Source of the DNA: Lineus longissimus
Lineage: Eukaryota > Nemertea > Pilidiophora > Heteronemertea > Lineidae
Assembly: GCF_910592395.1 (NCBI RefSeq)
Contig: NC_088326.1
Span: 12,963,001-13,027,000, forward strand
Direction: 5' to 3'
Length of the DNA stretch: 64,000 bases
In this document: piece by piece, positions 46,237 through 59,223 of the stretch
Position numbering within the stretch: the first letter of the stretch is position 1
Layout: each line of letters starts with the position of its first letter
The notes under the pieces: generated by a model
What the model was told of the DNA's origin: nothing
The model's database searches: none
The model's input: only the letters and a program-made list of their open reading frames with translations
Made by a program: the position numbers and the translations under genes

Positions 46237-46787
46237 GTATGACAATGTATGACATTTCAAACTATACACCGTCATGACTGTCAATACATTGCTTAACCGG
46301 CCTGCTAAATTTCAATATGTTTGATGCTGCGGGAGTTGTTGGCTACGGATGACGACTGCTTGGGTTACAAACTTTCCTGGTGGACCCCTGAACCAGGGAT
46401 CGGCCAGGCCTAGGCAAGGATAATTTGAACTAGAACTGCTTTTGTCTAGGCTTTGCATCAACAAGGTTGAAATATCAAGAGAACATATAACATGAAAAGA
46501 CTGTACAAACAAACAGTCTATGGATGGCCGGATACGTAGTCTAAGAAACGTCAAATACATATCAAGACTCGAGATCACGACCTTAGGGATAGGGCTATAG
46601 AGTGCTGTACACCACCTCGGGAAATTTACGCTGAACAATTGCGATGAATAAAGGTACTGGGGAGAAGGTTGTTATGAAATTCCCATTCCGCTGAATCAAC
46701 TTCTCGGTCCAGCCTCGGTTGTGACTTGCCTACTGATGTAAATTAGACAGGTGACATATTGTACTGAACTGAGGTACGGTTTATGTT

Positions 46788-49700
46788 ATGTCGGTTTTTT
46801 CAAATTCACGAACCTTGTCATCGATCATATTATTGATTTTCATAATCAATAAAATCGATGCAGCTATAAAAGTACGCCAGGATAAAAGACAATGGACTGA
46901 TCATATAAGTACTATTCTTTCATGCAATAAAAACACAACAATGGATGCAGTTCAAATGCGACAAGGTGAGCGATGAGTTATAGAACCGTAATATATATTC
47001 ACTATTCTAAATGAGACGCTTGAGACGCCAGCGAATAGGACGGGCTACGCAAGATCAACGAAGAACGAAATGTGTTAATGGCCGAGTTGAGTGATATGCA
47101 GTTGGTCCATGTGATATGTGATAAATTGATCCATATTTTGTGTTACTTGATAGCATTATTTGTGAGATCAGTTGAGTTGTCAACTTTCAAATTATCCAAT
47201 TATCCAATTTCATTAGTCAGTTGACCAAATTGGGTAGCCACAAGTAGGTCAACAGGCTGATTGGCTATCTCACCTTGGCATTCCAGGTTTGGTCGCCTGG
47301 CTAGTTATTTGGCGTCGGCGGAAAGTGGTCGCAAAGATTTAAACTTAAGGGGCTTAGTGATTGATATACCGGTCGTTTTACAGTTGGCTGAATAACGGAT
47401 TGATTGAAATTATCATGGATATGATTGATAAATTCAGCTCTGCAAGTTGTCGAAGCAATAAATATTTTCGATTTTTCAAGTGTTACTATTTTATTTTCTA
47501 TCCAAATCTTATGGCCTGTACATATTCTGAAACGAATTGTCCAAACGTATCTATTACTTTTACTACAGTTGCAGTCATAGACGATATCATTTTCTTTCGA
47601 TATGGAGCGCCAAATTGGACACGATCCCGTTTGGATTGTTCCATGCATTGTGCGAGGTATGAAGGTTTCGCCGGTTTTAACCTTCGGATGAGGAAGGCAC
47701 AACACTTTTGTAGGTTTATGACGTGGTCGCCTTGTCGGAGGAAAGGTGAATCGCGTGTCAAGGGGGGAAGAGTGTTTGTAAAGAAGGTAATATCATTGTT
47801 TGTCGCACCCTCACAACATTAAGTCGCTGTGGTCGAGTAGCTTTGGGGACTCTGATCTGCTGGCGGTCAATGGGTCACCGAGTCGAACTCCAGGTCGGCG
47901 GGACTCTGATTATAAAGGCGGTGTTTGTTTTCTAAGCTGCCTGATTTCATTCATATACAAATGTTCAGCAGTCGAAAATGCTCTTGTTGCAACCCCGAAT
48001 GGGATATTGTACGAAGCTTGATGTTAACCTCAGCACGGCAAAAGTGTCCATCCATGGGTCAATGAATCTTTATTATAGATCCATGGATGGAACGACATAT
48101 TCGTATCTACCATTGGCACATCATTGTACCATCCATGGAATCCGTATTAGACATGTAAGATTTATTGGAGCATGAATCGCTTCACCTACTTTTGTCTTCC
48201 CAAAGTGTAGGCGAAATGATTTTTATTTGTTCCAGGTTGTTTATCTTGTTAAGAGTTAAGATAACTTAAAACGAAATCAATGGACACTCTGTGATCGGAA
48301 TGATTAGAGTCCTTCATCATTTTAAAGCTGCAGGAGCAAGGTGAGACAACTTTATAGCTGCCCAGCCAAGGTATGAGCCTTCTGCTTGGTAAATTGCATG
48401 GATACCCACAAAAGTTTCACTATTGGTTGACAACACAGCATCATCGGGGGGGTGGGGGGTAGGGACTTTTTGTGGGGTTTTTATTCCAAATATTCAAAGA
48501 AAGTTGTCATATTGCATTTCAAGCCTTTGGTCGAAAAATATTTGTTAGAGACATAGCATTTTCCGGCTTGAAATAATGTCAATGACTAGAATGGCAAGCA
48601 AAGTTGGTACTTATCTTGACGCAGCGAGGCTGTCTGCAAAACTGAAAACATATCGTGTTTGAAGTTACATACTACAGACAGCAGCGGGGGCATCATTTTA
48701 CCCCTAACACGGATCTCTCCAATATAAAGGGTTTTGACCGCTTTTTAGTGTCTCCCCACATTCTTCTGAATGATAAATTGATACTTTTTTCTCGATTTCC
48801 TTCCGTCGATCCGAAACGTCACAACAGTTGTCGTTTGACACCAAAAGTACAGTGTTTTAAATCTTGAACAGCATACTATCATTCAGGACGTATAAGAAAC
48901 CATATAGGTTTAATTAAATTTCACATTTTGTTTTCAACCAAGGTATTTTAACACTTAAAACATTTTCTAGGGAAAGCGATAAAGCGGATGAGGTACAAAG
49001 AGGTCAAAATTCGGCCGAGGTTTTTACATCGAAATTCAGCATGTCAGGTACTGTACAACAGCTTGACAAATGGGTTCATTTTGGTAGATTTTCATCGTCA
49101 CCGCACAGGCTTTCATGTTTTGGTAACGAAAGGGGACCGCTACGACACACAGAAACTATTCTCGATTTCTAGAAAGTTTTTTGCCTTTAACGTAATCAAT
49201 GGCAACTTAGTGGACTTTCATTCACTCTGTGTGATTGACTTTCAAAAGAGGAAAGTCACTGGTTATTATTCGGTAGAACAACCAAGTCAGCAAGGAAAAG
49301 GGAAATTTCAAAAAATATACCAACTTGCTCGACCCGATTATTCTGACCAAGCCTTTGTCGTCTACTCCATCAGGAGGAATCGAGCCAAACTTGTAGTGTT
49401 TGGTGTTTTTACTGTTGTTGAAGAGAAAGGGAGAGATCAGGAGATCAACTATGTGAACAAATACGGAAGAGAGCTGGATGTGTACATGAACATTCATGCA
49501 TACACTATATTTAAAATTCACATCACTGCCACTCATGATGTAATTGTAAATATAAAACATGACAAGTGCATCTTGCTCTACACAGAAAGAAGCAATTATA
49601 CCCAGAAAATGACAATAGGGCCATTGCGTATACATAATATTGCTGTCTATGAAATGACCACAATTATATTGATTGCCTTTACAAAGAAAAGCTCGAAGCG

Positions 49701-49902
49701 AGGGAAACCGGTTGTAATTGAATATCTACCTCTTCCTGAATTTATGCCACTTTTTTGGAACTTCCACAAAACATATCGGATGCCAGTAACCATCACTCGT
49801 GAAAATATGTTTATTATGGCGAAGGACGGTACGTTGGTGTCACTGGATCGTCAAGGAAGATCACTATTAATCATGAAAATCCCCGTTCACATCAACCTGT
49901 AG
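46788..49902 (+). CDS. Secreted PAN/apple-like protein with strand-rich C-terminal region, copy 1
   Basis: Exons 46788-46965, 47575-47745 and 48971-49902 join in phase 1 at both introns and encode 426 residues. Exon 1 gives a signal peptide (hydrophobic core SSIILLIFIINKIDA) and a basic linker with one cysteine. Exon 2, a symmetrical 1-1 exon of 171 bases, carries the Cys pattern of a PAN/apple core (LDCSMHCARYEGFAGFNLRM then HFCRF). The usual third Cys is replaced by Phe, and it is shorter than a full PAN domain. Exon 3 encodes about 309 residues with many alternating hydrophobic stretches (LVDFH, VIDFQKRKVTGYY, MAKDGTLVSLDRQG), suggesting beta-propeller blades; that fold is a guess. Acceptors are TTGCAG and TTTTCTAG, donors AAG-GTGAGC and AAAG-GTGAAT. 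An extracellular recognition or binding role is inferred from the architecture only. Confidence 0.75.
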
Positions 49903-50329
49903 CCGTCTGGTTGTGTCTTTGTCCGCGCGCATTTAAGTTATTTGCGACGAAGGTAATCAATACGAAAGAAACTTCTTTGTTTCGCCGCTTCCGTTAAATG
50001 ACCATGACCATGGAAATCAGACTGAAACCTACTCTTTATCTCAAAAGGTTGTTACACGCTGAACCAAATCCGAAAATCTGTTTGTCATGACAAGACTTCA
50101 CGGCAGATTGGAGTGAAAATGTCTCTATCATGATGCAGAACGTGGTGCTGAGGTATTAATTCATCAAGATCTTAAGGACCCCTTATAAGAAGGGTGATAT
50201 CAATTACAGCTACACGAACTTGATTTTTCGTTTTACCCAGACTGCACACAGATACGAATATTTCGGTTCAGAATAGGCTAAGCAAATGGTTCTCTATATG
50301 CACATGTTGCCTTGTACAGTTGCAGGGTC

Positions 50330-50335
50330 AATAAA
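50330..50335 (+). terminator. Polyadenylation signal of array copy 1
   Basis: AATAAA, 428 bases past the stop codon. The next repeat unit begins within about 15 bases. Confidence 0.65.
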
Positions 50336-50702
50336 ATCAATATCGCACTTCGACCAGACCCGACCTATTGTTATCCTGTGAGCTGATAAATAGCCATTCA
50401 CTCCAACTCATTGCCTCCACACCGCCAATGGGTATTGATTTTGTAATCAGATTGGTTTGTGTTGACCCGTCACCAGATATGGCCGTGGTATGTCATGTCG
50501 TAAAGTCATTATGACTTGATACATAGCTAAAGAAGAGACCCAACTCTTTGATTTCAAACACGGGGGAATCTTACAGTCTCCAATCAAAGACAAAATTATT
50601 TTATTCGTACGCGATTCCGTACCTTTGGTGAGAATGATATGAAAAACACTGTTGAAAACTTTTCCGTGGAAAAAAATGCCCGGCCCTATTGTATACTTAC
50701 AG

Positions 50703-50790
50703 ATATGGGTCTACAGGAGAGGCTGTGGCAAACAAAAGCTTAGAGAACGCATACTATAATCATTTGTTCGTCCGACATTCTGTCTTACAT
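50703..50790 (+). other. Exon-like block upstream of gene copy 2
   Basis: Bounded by ATACTTACAG and by a good donor, CAT-GTAAGA. It is 88 bases, as in the other units. Confidence 0.3.
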
Positions 50791-51352
50791 GTAAGACAAT
50801 GTATGACATTTCAAACTACACACCGTCATGACTGTCAATACATGCTTAATCTCCCTGCTAAATTTCAATATGTTTGATGCTGCGGGAGTTGTTGGCTACG
50901 GATGACGACTGCTTGGGTTACAAACTTTCCTGGTGGACCCCTGAACCAGGGATCGGCCAGGCCTAGGCAAGGATAATTTGAACTAGAACTGCTTTTGTCT
51001 AGGCTTTGCATCAACAAGGTTGAAATATCAAGAGAACATATAACATGAAAAGACTGTACAAACAAACAGTCTATGGATGGCCGGATACGTAGTCTAAGAA
51101 ACGTCAAATACATATCAAGACTCGAGATCACGACCTTAGGGATAGGGCTATAGAGTACTGTACACCCCCCCCCCCCCCCCCCGGGAAATTTACGATGATA
51201 AATTGCGATGAATAAAAGTTCTGGGGAAGAAGTTTGTTATGAAATTCCCATTCCGCTTAATCAACTTCTCGGTCCAGCCTCGGTTGTGACTTGCCTACTG
51301 ATGTAAATTAGACAGGTGACATACTGTACTGAACTGAGGTACGGTTTATGTT

Positions 51353-54300
51353 ATGTGGATTTTTTCAAATTCACGAATCTTGTCATCGATTTTATTGATT
51401 GTCATAATCAATAAAATCGATGCAGCGAAAAGAGTACGCCAGGATAAAAGACAATGGACTGATCATATAAGTACTATTCTTTCATGCAATAAAAACAAAA
51501 CAATGGATGGAGTTCAAATGCGACAATGTGAGCGATGAGTTATAGAACTGTAATATATATTCACTATTCTCAATGAGACGCTTGAGACGCCAGCGAATAG
51601 GACGGGCTACGCAAGATGAACGAAGAACGAAATGTGTTAATGGCCGAGTTGAGTGATATGCAGTTGGTCCATGTGATATGTGATAAATTGATCCATATTT
51701 TGTTTTACTTGATAGCATTATTTGTGATCGACCGAATGAGTTGTCAACTATCCAATTATCCAATTATTCAATTTCATCAGTCAGTTGACCAAATTGAATA
51801 GCCACAAGTAGGTCAACAGGCTGATTGGCTATCTCACCTTGGCATTCCAGGTTTGGTCGCCTGGCTAGTTATTTGGCGTCGGCGGAAAGTGGTCGCAAAG
51901 AGTTAAACTTAAGGGGCTTAGTGATTGATATACCGGTCGTTTTACAGTTGGCTGAATAAAGGATTGATTAAAATTATCATGGATATGAATGATAAATTCA
52001 GCTCTGCAAGTTGTCGAAGCAATAAATATTTTAGATTTTTTAAGCGTTACTATTTTATTTTCTATCCAAATCTTATGGCCTTTATATATTGTAAAACGAA
52101 TTGTCCAAACGTATCGATTACTTTTATTCCTCTTGCAGTCAAAGACAATATCAATTTATTTCGATATGGAGCGTCACATTGGACACGATCCCGTTTCGAT
52201 TGTTCCATGCATTGTGCGAGGTATGAAGGTTTCGCCGGTTTTAACCTTCGGATGAGGAAGGCACAACACTTTTGTAGGTTTATGACGTGGTCACCTTGTC
52301 GGAGGAAAGGTGAATCACGTGGCAAGGAGGAAAGAGTGTGGGTAAAGAAGGTAATAGCATTGTTTGTCGCACCCTCACAACATTAAGTCGCTGTAGAGTG
52401 GTCTAGCAGCTTTGGGGCCTCTGATCTGCTGGCGGTCAATGGGTCACCGAGTCGAACTCGCAGTCGGCGAGACTCTGATTCATAAAGGCAGTGTTTGTTT
52501 TCTAAGCTGCCTGATTTCATTCATATACAAATGTTCAGCAGTCGAAAATGCTCTTGTCGCAGCCCCGAATGGGATATTGTACGAAGCTGGATGTTAACCT
52601 CTGCACGGCAAAAGTGTCCATCCATGGATCTGTGACGGTGATTAATCATCAAGTGTTCCATCCATGGATCGATGAAGAATCTTTATTAGAGATCTACGGA
52701 TGGAACGACATAGTCGTATCTACCATTGGCCCATCATTGTACTATCCATGGAATCCGTATTAGACATGTTAGATTGATTGGAGCATGAATCGATTCACCT
52801 ACTTTACCCTTCCCAATGTGTAGACGAAATGATATTTATTTGTTCCATGTTATTTGTCTTGTTAAAAGTTTAGATAAGTTAAAGTGAAATCAATGGACAC
52901 TCTATGATCGGAATGATTAGAGTCCTTCATCATTTTATAGGTGCAGGAGCAAGGTGAGACAACTTTATAACTACCCAGCCAAGGTATAAGCCTTCTGCTT
53001 GGTAAATGGCATGGATAACCGCAAAAGTTTCACTATTGGTTGACAACACAGGATCATCGGGGGGGGGGGGGGGTAGGGACTTTTTGTAGGGTTTTTATTC
53101 AAAAACTCTAAAAGAGTTGTCATATTGCATTTCAAGCCTTTGTTTGAAAAATATTTGTTGGAGATATAGCATTTTCCGGCTTGAAATAATGTCAAGAATG
53201 GCAAGCAAAGTTGGTACTTATCTTGACGCAGCGAGGCTGTCTGCAAAACTGAAAACATATCGTGTGTGAAGTTACATACTACAGACAGCAGCGGGGGCAT
53301 CATTTTACCCCTAACACGGATCTCTCCAATAAAGGGTTTTGACCGCTTTTTAGTATCTCCCCACATTCTTCTGAATGATAAATTGATACGTTTTTCTCGA
53401 TTTCCTTCCGTGGAAAACTACGTGTGTCTTAAACCTTATGTTGGTAGACTAAAAACTGGGAATCGATCCGAAACGTCACAACAGTTGTCGTTTGATGCCT
53501 AAAGTACAGTGTTTTAAACCTGGGACAGGATATTATCATTCAGGACGTGTAAGAAATTATACAGGTTAAATTAAATGCCACATTTTTGTTTTCAACCAAG
53601 GTGTTTTAACACTTCAAATATTTTCTAGGAAAAGCGATAAAGCGGATGAGTTACAAAGATGTCAAAATTCGGCCGAAGTTTTTACATCGAACTTCAGGAT
53701 TTTTAGCAATTCAGGTACTGTACAACAGCTTGACAAACGAGTTCATTTTGGTCGATATTCATCATCACCGCACTGGCTTTCATGCTGTGGTAACGAAAGG
53801 GGACCGTTACGACACACAGAAACTATTCTCGATTTCTAGAACGTTTTATGCCTTTAAAGTAATTAATGGCAGCTTAGTGGACACGAAATCATTCTGTGTT
53901 ATTGACTTTCAAAAGAGGAAAGTCACTGGTTATTATTCGGTAGAACATTTAAGTCAGCAAGGAAAAGGGAAATTTCAAAGAATATACCGACTTGCTCGAC
54001 CCGATTATTCTGACCAAGCCTTTGTCGTCTACTCCATCAGGAGGAATCGAGCCAAACGTGTAGTGTTTGGTGTTTTTACTGTTGTTGAAGAGAAAGGAAG
54101 AGGTCAGGAGATCAACTATGTGAATAAATACGGAAGAGAGCTGGATGTGTACATGAACATTCCCGGAAACACTAAATTTCAAATTCACATAACTGCCACT
54201 CATGATGTAATTGTTGTAATCATAATTGACAAGTGCATCTTGCTCTACACAGAAAGAAGCAACTATACCCAGAAAACGACAATAGGGCGATTGCTAATAA

Positions 54301-54566
54301 ATTGTATTGTTGTCTTTGAAATGACCACTATACTGATTGACATTACAAAGAAAAGCTCGAAGCGAGGGAAACCGTTTGTAATTGAATATCTACCTCTTCC
54401 TGAATTTATGCCACTTTTTTGGAACTTCCACAAAACATATCGGATGCCAGTAAACATCAATCGTGAAAATATTATTATTATGGCGAAGGACGGTACGTTG
54501 GTGTCACTGGATAATCGAGGAAGATCACTATTAATCATGAAAATCCCCGTTTACATCAACCTGTAG
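51353..54566 (+). CDS. Secreted PAN/apple-like protein, copy 2 (most divergent)
   Basis: Exons 51353-51527, 52139-52309 and 53629-54566 join in phase 1 and encode 427 residues. The exon 2 acceptor is the strongest of the three (TTTTATTCCTCTTGCAG). Compared with the other copies, the last exon has a two-residue insertion near its start (GFLAIQ), a different middle (VDTKSFCVIDF) and a shifted segment after TTI. Changes cluster in putative loops while the VTGYYSVE, ARPDYSDQAFVVYSIRRNR and EYLPLPEFMPLFWNFHKTY blocks are unchanged. Exon 2 has IKDNINLFRYG-type changes and keeps the cysteines. All three exons are open, so the copy looks functional. Confidence 0.75.
52615..52700 (+). repeat. CCATCCATGGAT repeat in intron 2 of copy 2
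   Basis: One unit of about 41 bases, starting GTCCATCCATGGATCTGTGA and ending ATTAATCATCAAGTG. It is followed by another TCCATCCATGGATCGATG. Copy 1 has none complete and copy 3 has two. Confidence 0.7.
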
Positions 54567-54998
54567 CCGTCTGGTTGTGTCTTTGTCCGCGCGCATTTAA
54601 GTTATTTGCGACGAAGGTAATCAATACGAAAGAAACTTCTTTGTTTCGCCGCTTCCGTTAAATGACCATGACCATGGAAATCAGACTGAAACCTACTCTT
54701 TATCTCAGAAGGTTGTAAGGCGCTGAACCAAATCCGAAAATCTGTTTGTCATGACAAGACTTCACGGCAGATTGGAGTGAAAATGTCTCTATCATGATGC
54801 AGAACGTGGTGCTGAGGTATTAATTCATCAAGATCTTAAGGACCCCCTTATAAGAAGGGTGACATCTGTTACAGCTACACGAACTTGATTTTTCGTTTTA
54901 CCCAGACTGCATGCACACAGATACGAATATTTCGGTTCAGAATAGGCTAAGCAAATGGTTCTCTATATGCAGATGTTGCTTTGTACAGTTGCAGGGTA

Positions 54999-55004
54999 AA
55001 TAAA
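54999..55004 (+). terminator. Polyadenylation signal of array copy 2
   Basis: AATAAA in GGTAAATAAAATCAA, 433 bases past the stop codon at the unit boundary. Confidence 0.65.
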
Positions 55005-55371
55005 ATCAATATCGCACTTCGACCAGACCCGACCAATTGTTATCCTGTGAGCTGATAAATAGCCATTCACTCCAACTCATTGCCTCCACACCGCCAATGG
55101 GTATTGATTTTGTAATCAGATTGGTTTTTGTTGACCCGTCACCAGATATGGCCGTGGTATGTCATGTCGTAAAGTCATTATGACTTGATACATAGCTAAA
55201 GAAGAGACCCAACTCTTTGATTTCAAACACGGGGGAATCGCACAGTCTCCAATCAAAGACAAAATTATTTTATTCGTACGCGATTCCGTACCTTTGGTCA
55301 GAACTATATGAAAAACACTATAGAAAACTTTCTCGTGGAAAAAAATGTCCGGCCCTATTGTATTCTTACAG

Positions 55372-55459
55372 ATATGGGTCTATAGGAGAGGCTGTGGCAG
55401 TCAGAAGCTTAGAGAACGCATACTAGAATCATTTGTTCGTCCGACATTCTGTCTTACAT
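55372..55459 (+). other. Exon-like block upstream of gene copy 3
   Basis: 88 bases between TATTCTTACAG and CAT-GTAAGA. A TAG (GCATACTAGAATC) interrupts the frame that is open in copies 1 and 2, which argues against coding. Confidence 0.3.
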
Positions 55460-56020
55460 GTAAGACAATGTATGACATTTCAAACTATACACCGTCATGA
55501 CTGTCAATACATGCTTAATCTCCCTGCTAAATTTCAATATGTTTGATGCTGCGGGAGTTGTTGGCTACGGATGACGACTGCTTGGGTTACAAACTTTCCT
55601 GGTGGACCCCTGAACCAGGGATCGGCCAGGCCTGGGCAAGGATAATTTGAACTAGAACTGCTTTTGTCTAGGCTTTGCATCAACAAGGTTGAAATATCAA
55701 GAGAACATATAACATGAAAAGACTGTACAAACAAACAGTCTATGGATGGCCGGATACGTAGTCTAAGAAACGTCAAATACATATCGAGACTCGAGATAAC
55801 GACCTTAGCGGTAGGGCTATAGAGTACTGTACACCCCCCCCCCCCCCCCCGGGAAATTTACGATGATAAATTGCGATTAATAAAAGTTCTGGGGAAGAAG
55901 TTTGTTATGAAATTCCCATTCCGCTTAATCAACTTCTCGGTCCAGCCTCGGTTGTGACTTGCCTACTGATGTAAATTAGATAGGTGACATACTGTACTGA
56001 ACTGAGGTACGGTTTATGTT

Positions 56021-59000
56021 ATGTGGATTTTTTCAAATTCACGAATCTTGTCATCGATTTTATTGATTGTCATAATCAATAAAATCGATGCAGCTAAAAG
56101 AGTACGCCAGGATAAAAGACAATGGACTGATCATATAAGTACTATTCTGTCCTGCAATAAAAACAAAACAATGGATGCAGTTCAAATGCGACAAGGTGAG
56201 CGATGAGTTATAGAACCGTAATATATATTCACTATTCTAAATGAGACGCTTGAGACGCCAGCGAATTGGACGGGCTACGCAAGATCAACGAAGAACGAAA
56301 TGTGTTAATGGCCGAGTTGAGTGATATGCAGTTGGTCCATGTGATATGTGATAAATTGATCCATATTTTGTGTTACTTGATAGCATTATTTGTGATCGAC
56401 CGAATGCGTTGTCAACTATTCAATTATCCAATTATTCAATTTCATTAGTCAGTTGACCAAATTGGGTAGCCACAAGTAGGTCAACAGGCTGATTGGCTAT
56501 CTCACCTTGGCATTCCAGGTTTGGTCGCCTGGCTAGTTATTTGGCGTCGGCGGAAAGTGGTCGCAAAGAGTTAAACTTAAGGGGCTTAGTGATTGATATA
56601 GCGGTCGTTTTACAGTTGGCTGAATAACGGATTGATTGAAATTATCATGGATATGAATGATAAATTCAGCTCTGCAAGTTGTCGAAGCAATAAATATTTT
56701 AGATTTTTCAAGCGTTACTATTTTATTTTCTATCCAAATCTTATGGCCTTTACATATTCTGAAACGAATTGTCCAAACGTATCTATTACTTTTACTACAG
56801 TTGCAGTCATAGACGATATCATTTTCTTTCGATATGGAGCGTCACATTGGACACGATCCCGTTTGGATTGTTCCATGCATTGTGCGAGGTATGAAGGTTT
56901 CGCCGGTTTTAACCTTCGAATGAGGAAGGCACAACACTTTTGTAGGTTTATGACGTGGTCGCCTTGTCGGAGGAAAGGTGAATCGCGTGTCAAGGGGGAA
57001 AGAGTGTGGGTAAAGAAGGTAATATCATTGTTTGTCGCACCCTCACAACATTAAGTCGCTGTAGAGTGGTCTAGCAGCTTTGGGGCCTCTGATCTGCTGG
57101 CGGTCAATGGGTCACCGAGTCGAACTCGCAGTCGGCGAGACTCTGATTCATAAAGGCAGTGTTTGTTTTCTAAGCTGCCTGATTTCATTCATATACAAAT
57201 GTTTAGCAGTCGAAAATGCTCTTGTCGCAGCCCCGAATGGGATATTGTACGAAGCTGGATGTTAACCTCTGCACGGCAAAAGTGTCCATCCATGGATCTG
57301 TGACGGTGATTAATCATCAAGTGTTCCATCCATGGATCTGTGACGGTGATTAATCATCAAGTGTTCCATCCATGGATCGATGTTGAATCTTTATTAAAGA
57401 TCCATGGATGAAACGACATAGTCGTATCTACCATTGGCACATCATTGTACCATCCATGGAATCCGTATTAGACATGTTAGATTTATTGGAGCATGAATCG
57501 CTTCACCTACTTTTGTCTTCCAAAAGTGTAGGCGAAATGATTTTTATTTGTTCCAGGTTGTTTATCTTGTTAAGAGTTAAGATAACTTAAAACGAAATCA
57601 ATGGACAATCTGTGATCGGAATGATTAGAGTCCTTCATCATTTTATAGCTGCAGGAGCAAGGTGAGACAACTTTATAACTGCCCAGCCAAGGTATAAGCC
57701 TTCTGCTTGGTAAATTGCATGGATACCCACAAAAGTTTCACTATTGGTTGACAACACAGCATCATCGGGGGGGTGGGGGGTAGGGACTTTTTGTGGGGTT
57801 TTTATTCCAAATATTCAAAGAAAGTTGTCATATTGCATTTCAAGCCTTTGGTCGAAAAATATTTGTTAGAGACATAGCATTTTCCGGCTTGAAATAATGT
57901 CAATGACTAGAATGGCAAGCAAAGTTGGTACTTATCTTGACGCAGCGAGGCTGTCTGCAAAACTGAAAACATATCGTGTTTGAAGTTACATACTACAGAC
58001 AGCAGCGGGGGCATCATTTTACCCCTAACACGGATCTCTCCAATATAAAGGGTTTTGACCGCTTTTTAGTGTCTCCCCACATTCTTCTGAATGATAAATT
58101 GATACTTTTTTCTCGATTTCCTTCCGTCGATCCGAAACGTCACAACAGTTGTCGTTTGACACCAAAAGTACAGTGTTTTAAATCTTGAACAGCATACTAT
58201 CATTCAGGACGTATAAGAAACCATATAGGTTTAATTAAATTTCACATTTTGTTTTCAACCAAGGTATTTTAACACTTAAAACATTTTCTAGGGAAAGCGA
58301 TAAAGCGGATGAGGTACAAAGAGGTCAAAATTCGGCCGAGGTTTTTACATCGAAATTCAGCATGTCAGGTACTGTACAACAGCTTGACAAATGGGTTCAT
58401 TTTGGTAGATTTTCATCGTCACCGCACAGGCTTTCATGTTTTGGTAACGAAAGGGGACCGCTACGACACACAGAAACTATTCTCGATTTCTAGAAAGTTT
58501 TTTGCCTTTAACGTAATCAATGGCAACTTAGTGGACTTTCATTCACTCTGTGTGATTGACTTTCAAAAGAGGAAAGTCACTGGTTATTATTCGGTAGAAC
58601 AACCAAGTCAGCAAGGAAAAGGGAAATTTCAAAAAATATACCGACTTGCTCGACCCGATTATTCTGACCAAGCCTTTGTCGTCTACTCCATCAGGAGGAA
58701 TCGAGCCAAACTTGTAGTGTTTGGTGTTTTTACTGTTGTTGAAGAGAAAGGGAGAGATCAGGAGATCAACTATGTGAACAAATACGGAAGAGAGCTGGAT
58801 GTGTACATGAACATTCATGCATACACTATATTTAAAATTCACATCACTGCCACTCATGATGTAATTGTAAATATAAAACATGACAAGTGCATCTTGCTCT
58901 ACACAGAAAGAAGCAATTATACCCAGAAAATGACAATAGGGCCATTGCGTATACATAATATTGCTGTCTATGAAATGACCACAATTATATTGATTGCCTT

Positions 59001-59223
59001 TACAAAGAAAAGCTCGAAGCGAGGGAAACCGGTTGTAATTGAATATCTACCTCTTCCTGAATTTATGCCACTTTTTTGGAACTTCCACAAAACATATCGG
59101 ATGCCAGTAACCATCACTCGTGAAAATATGTTTATTATGGCGAAGGACGGTACGTTGGTGTCACTGGATCGTCAAGGAAGATCACTATTAATCATGAAAA
59201 TCCCCGTTCACATCAACCTGTAG
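56021..59223 (+). CDS. Secreted PAN/apple-like protein, copy 3 (mosaic)
   Basis: Exons 56021-56195, 56807-56977 and 58292-59223 join in phase 1 and encode 425 residues. The signal-peptide exon matches copy 2 (MWIFSNSRILSS). The PAN-like exon matches copy 1 at its start (IDDIIFFRYG) but copy 2 at GASHW. The last exon is identical in protein to copy 1 except for one Gln-to-Arg change (IYQLARP to IYRLARP). The copy is intact. Its 3' flank again resembles copy 2 up to the junction with the truncated fourth unit. Confidence 0.75.
57281..57380 (+). repeat. CCATCCATGGAT repeat in intron 2 of copy 3, two units
   Basis: Two direct units of about 41 bases, each containing CCATCCATGGATCTGTGACG and GATTAATCATCAAGTG. 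They are followed by sequence that can pair with them (AGATCCATGGATG at 57398). Confidence 0.75.

Noticed and set aside
46312-46638. Reverse-strand reading frame upstream of each array gene
   Set aside because: It has no signal peptide, domain or splice context. Its repetition in three copies follows from the tandem duplication. It is kept only as a conservation observation.
47361-47574. Extension of the PAN-like exon upstream as one long reading frame
   Set aside because: All acceptor-like AG sites in this part have the wrong phase for exon 1. The acceptor at 47574 (TTGCAG, much better in copy 2) gives matching phases in all three copies.
47361-47705. Reverse-strand frame of 134 codons (47301-47705) as an antisense gene
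   Set aside because: It overlaps the PAN-like exon, is not kept in copies 2 and 3, and has no splice logic.
49222-49635. Reverse-strand frame of 137 codons inside the last exon (also 58543-58956)
   Set aside because: It is a shadow of the well-supported forward exon and is shortened to 84 codons in copy 2.
48988-49902. A free-standing 304-residue gene starting at the internal ATG (and equivalents at 53646 and 58309)
   Set aside because: A strong acceptor (TTTTCTAG) lies 17 bases upstream, the frame is open through it, and upstream exons with matching phase and a signal peptide exist in every unit.
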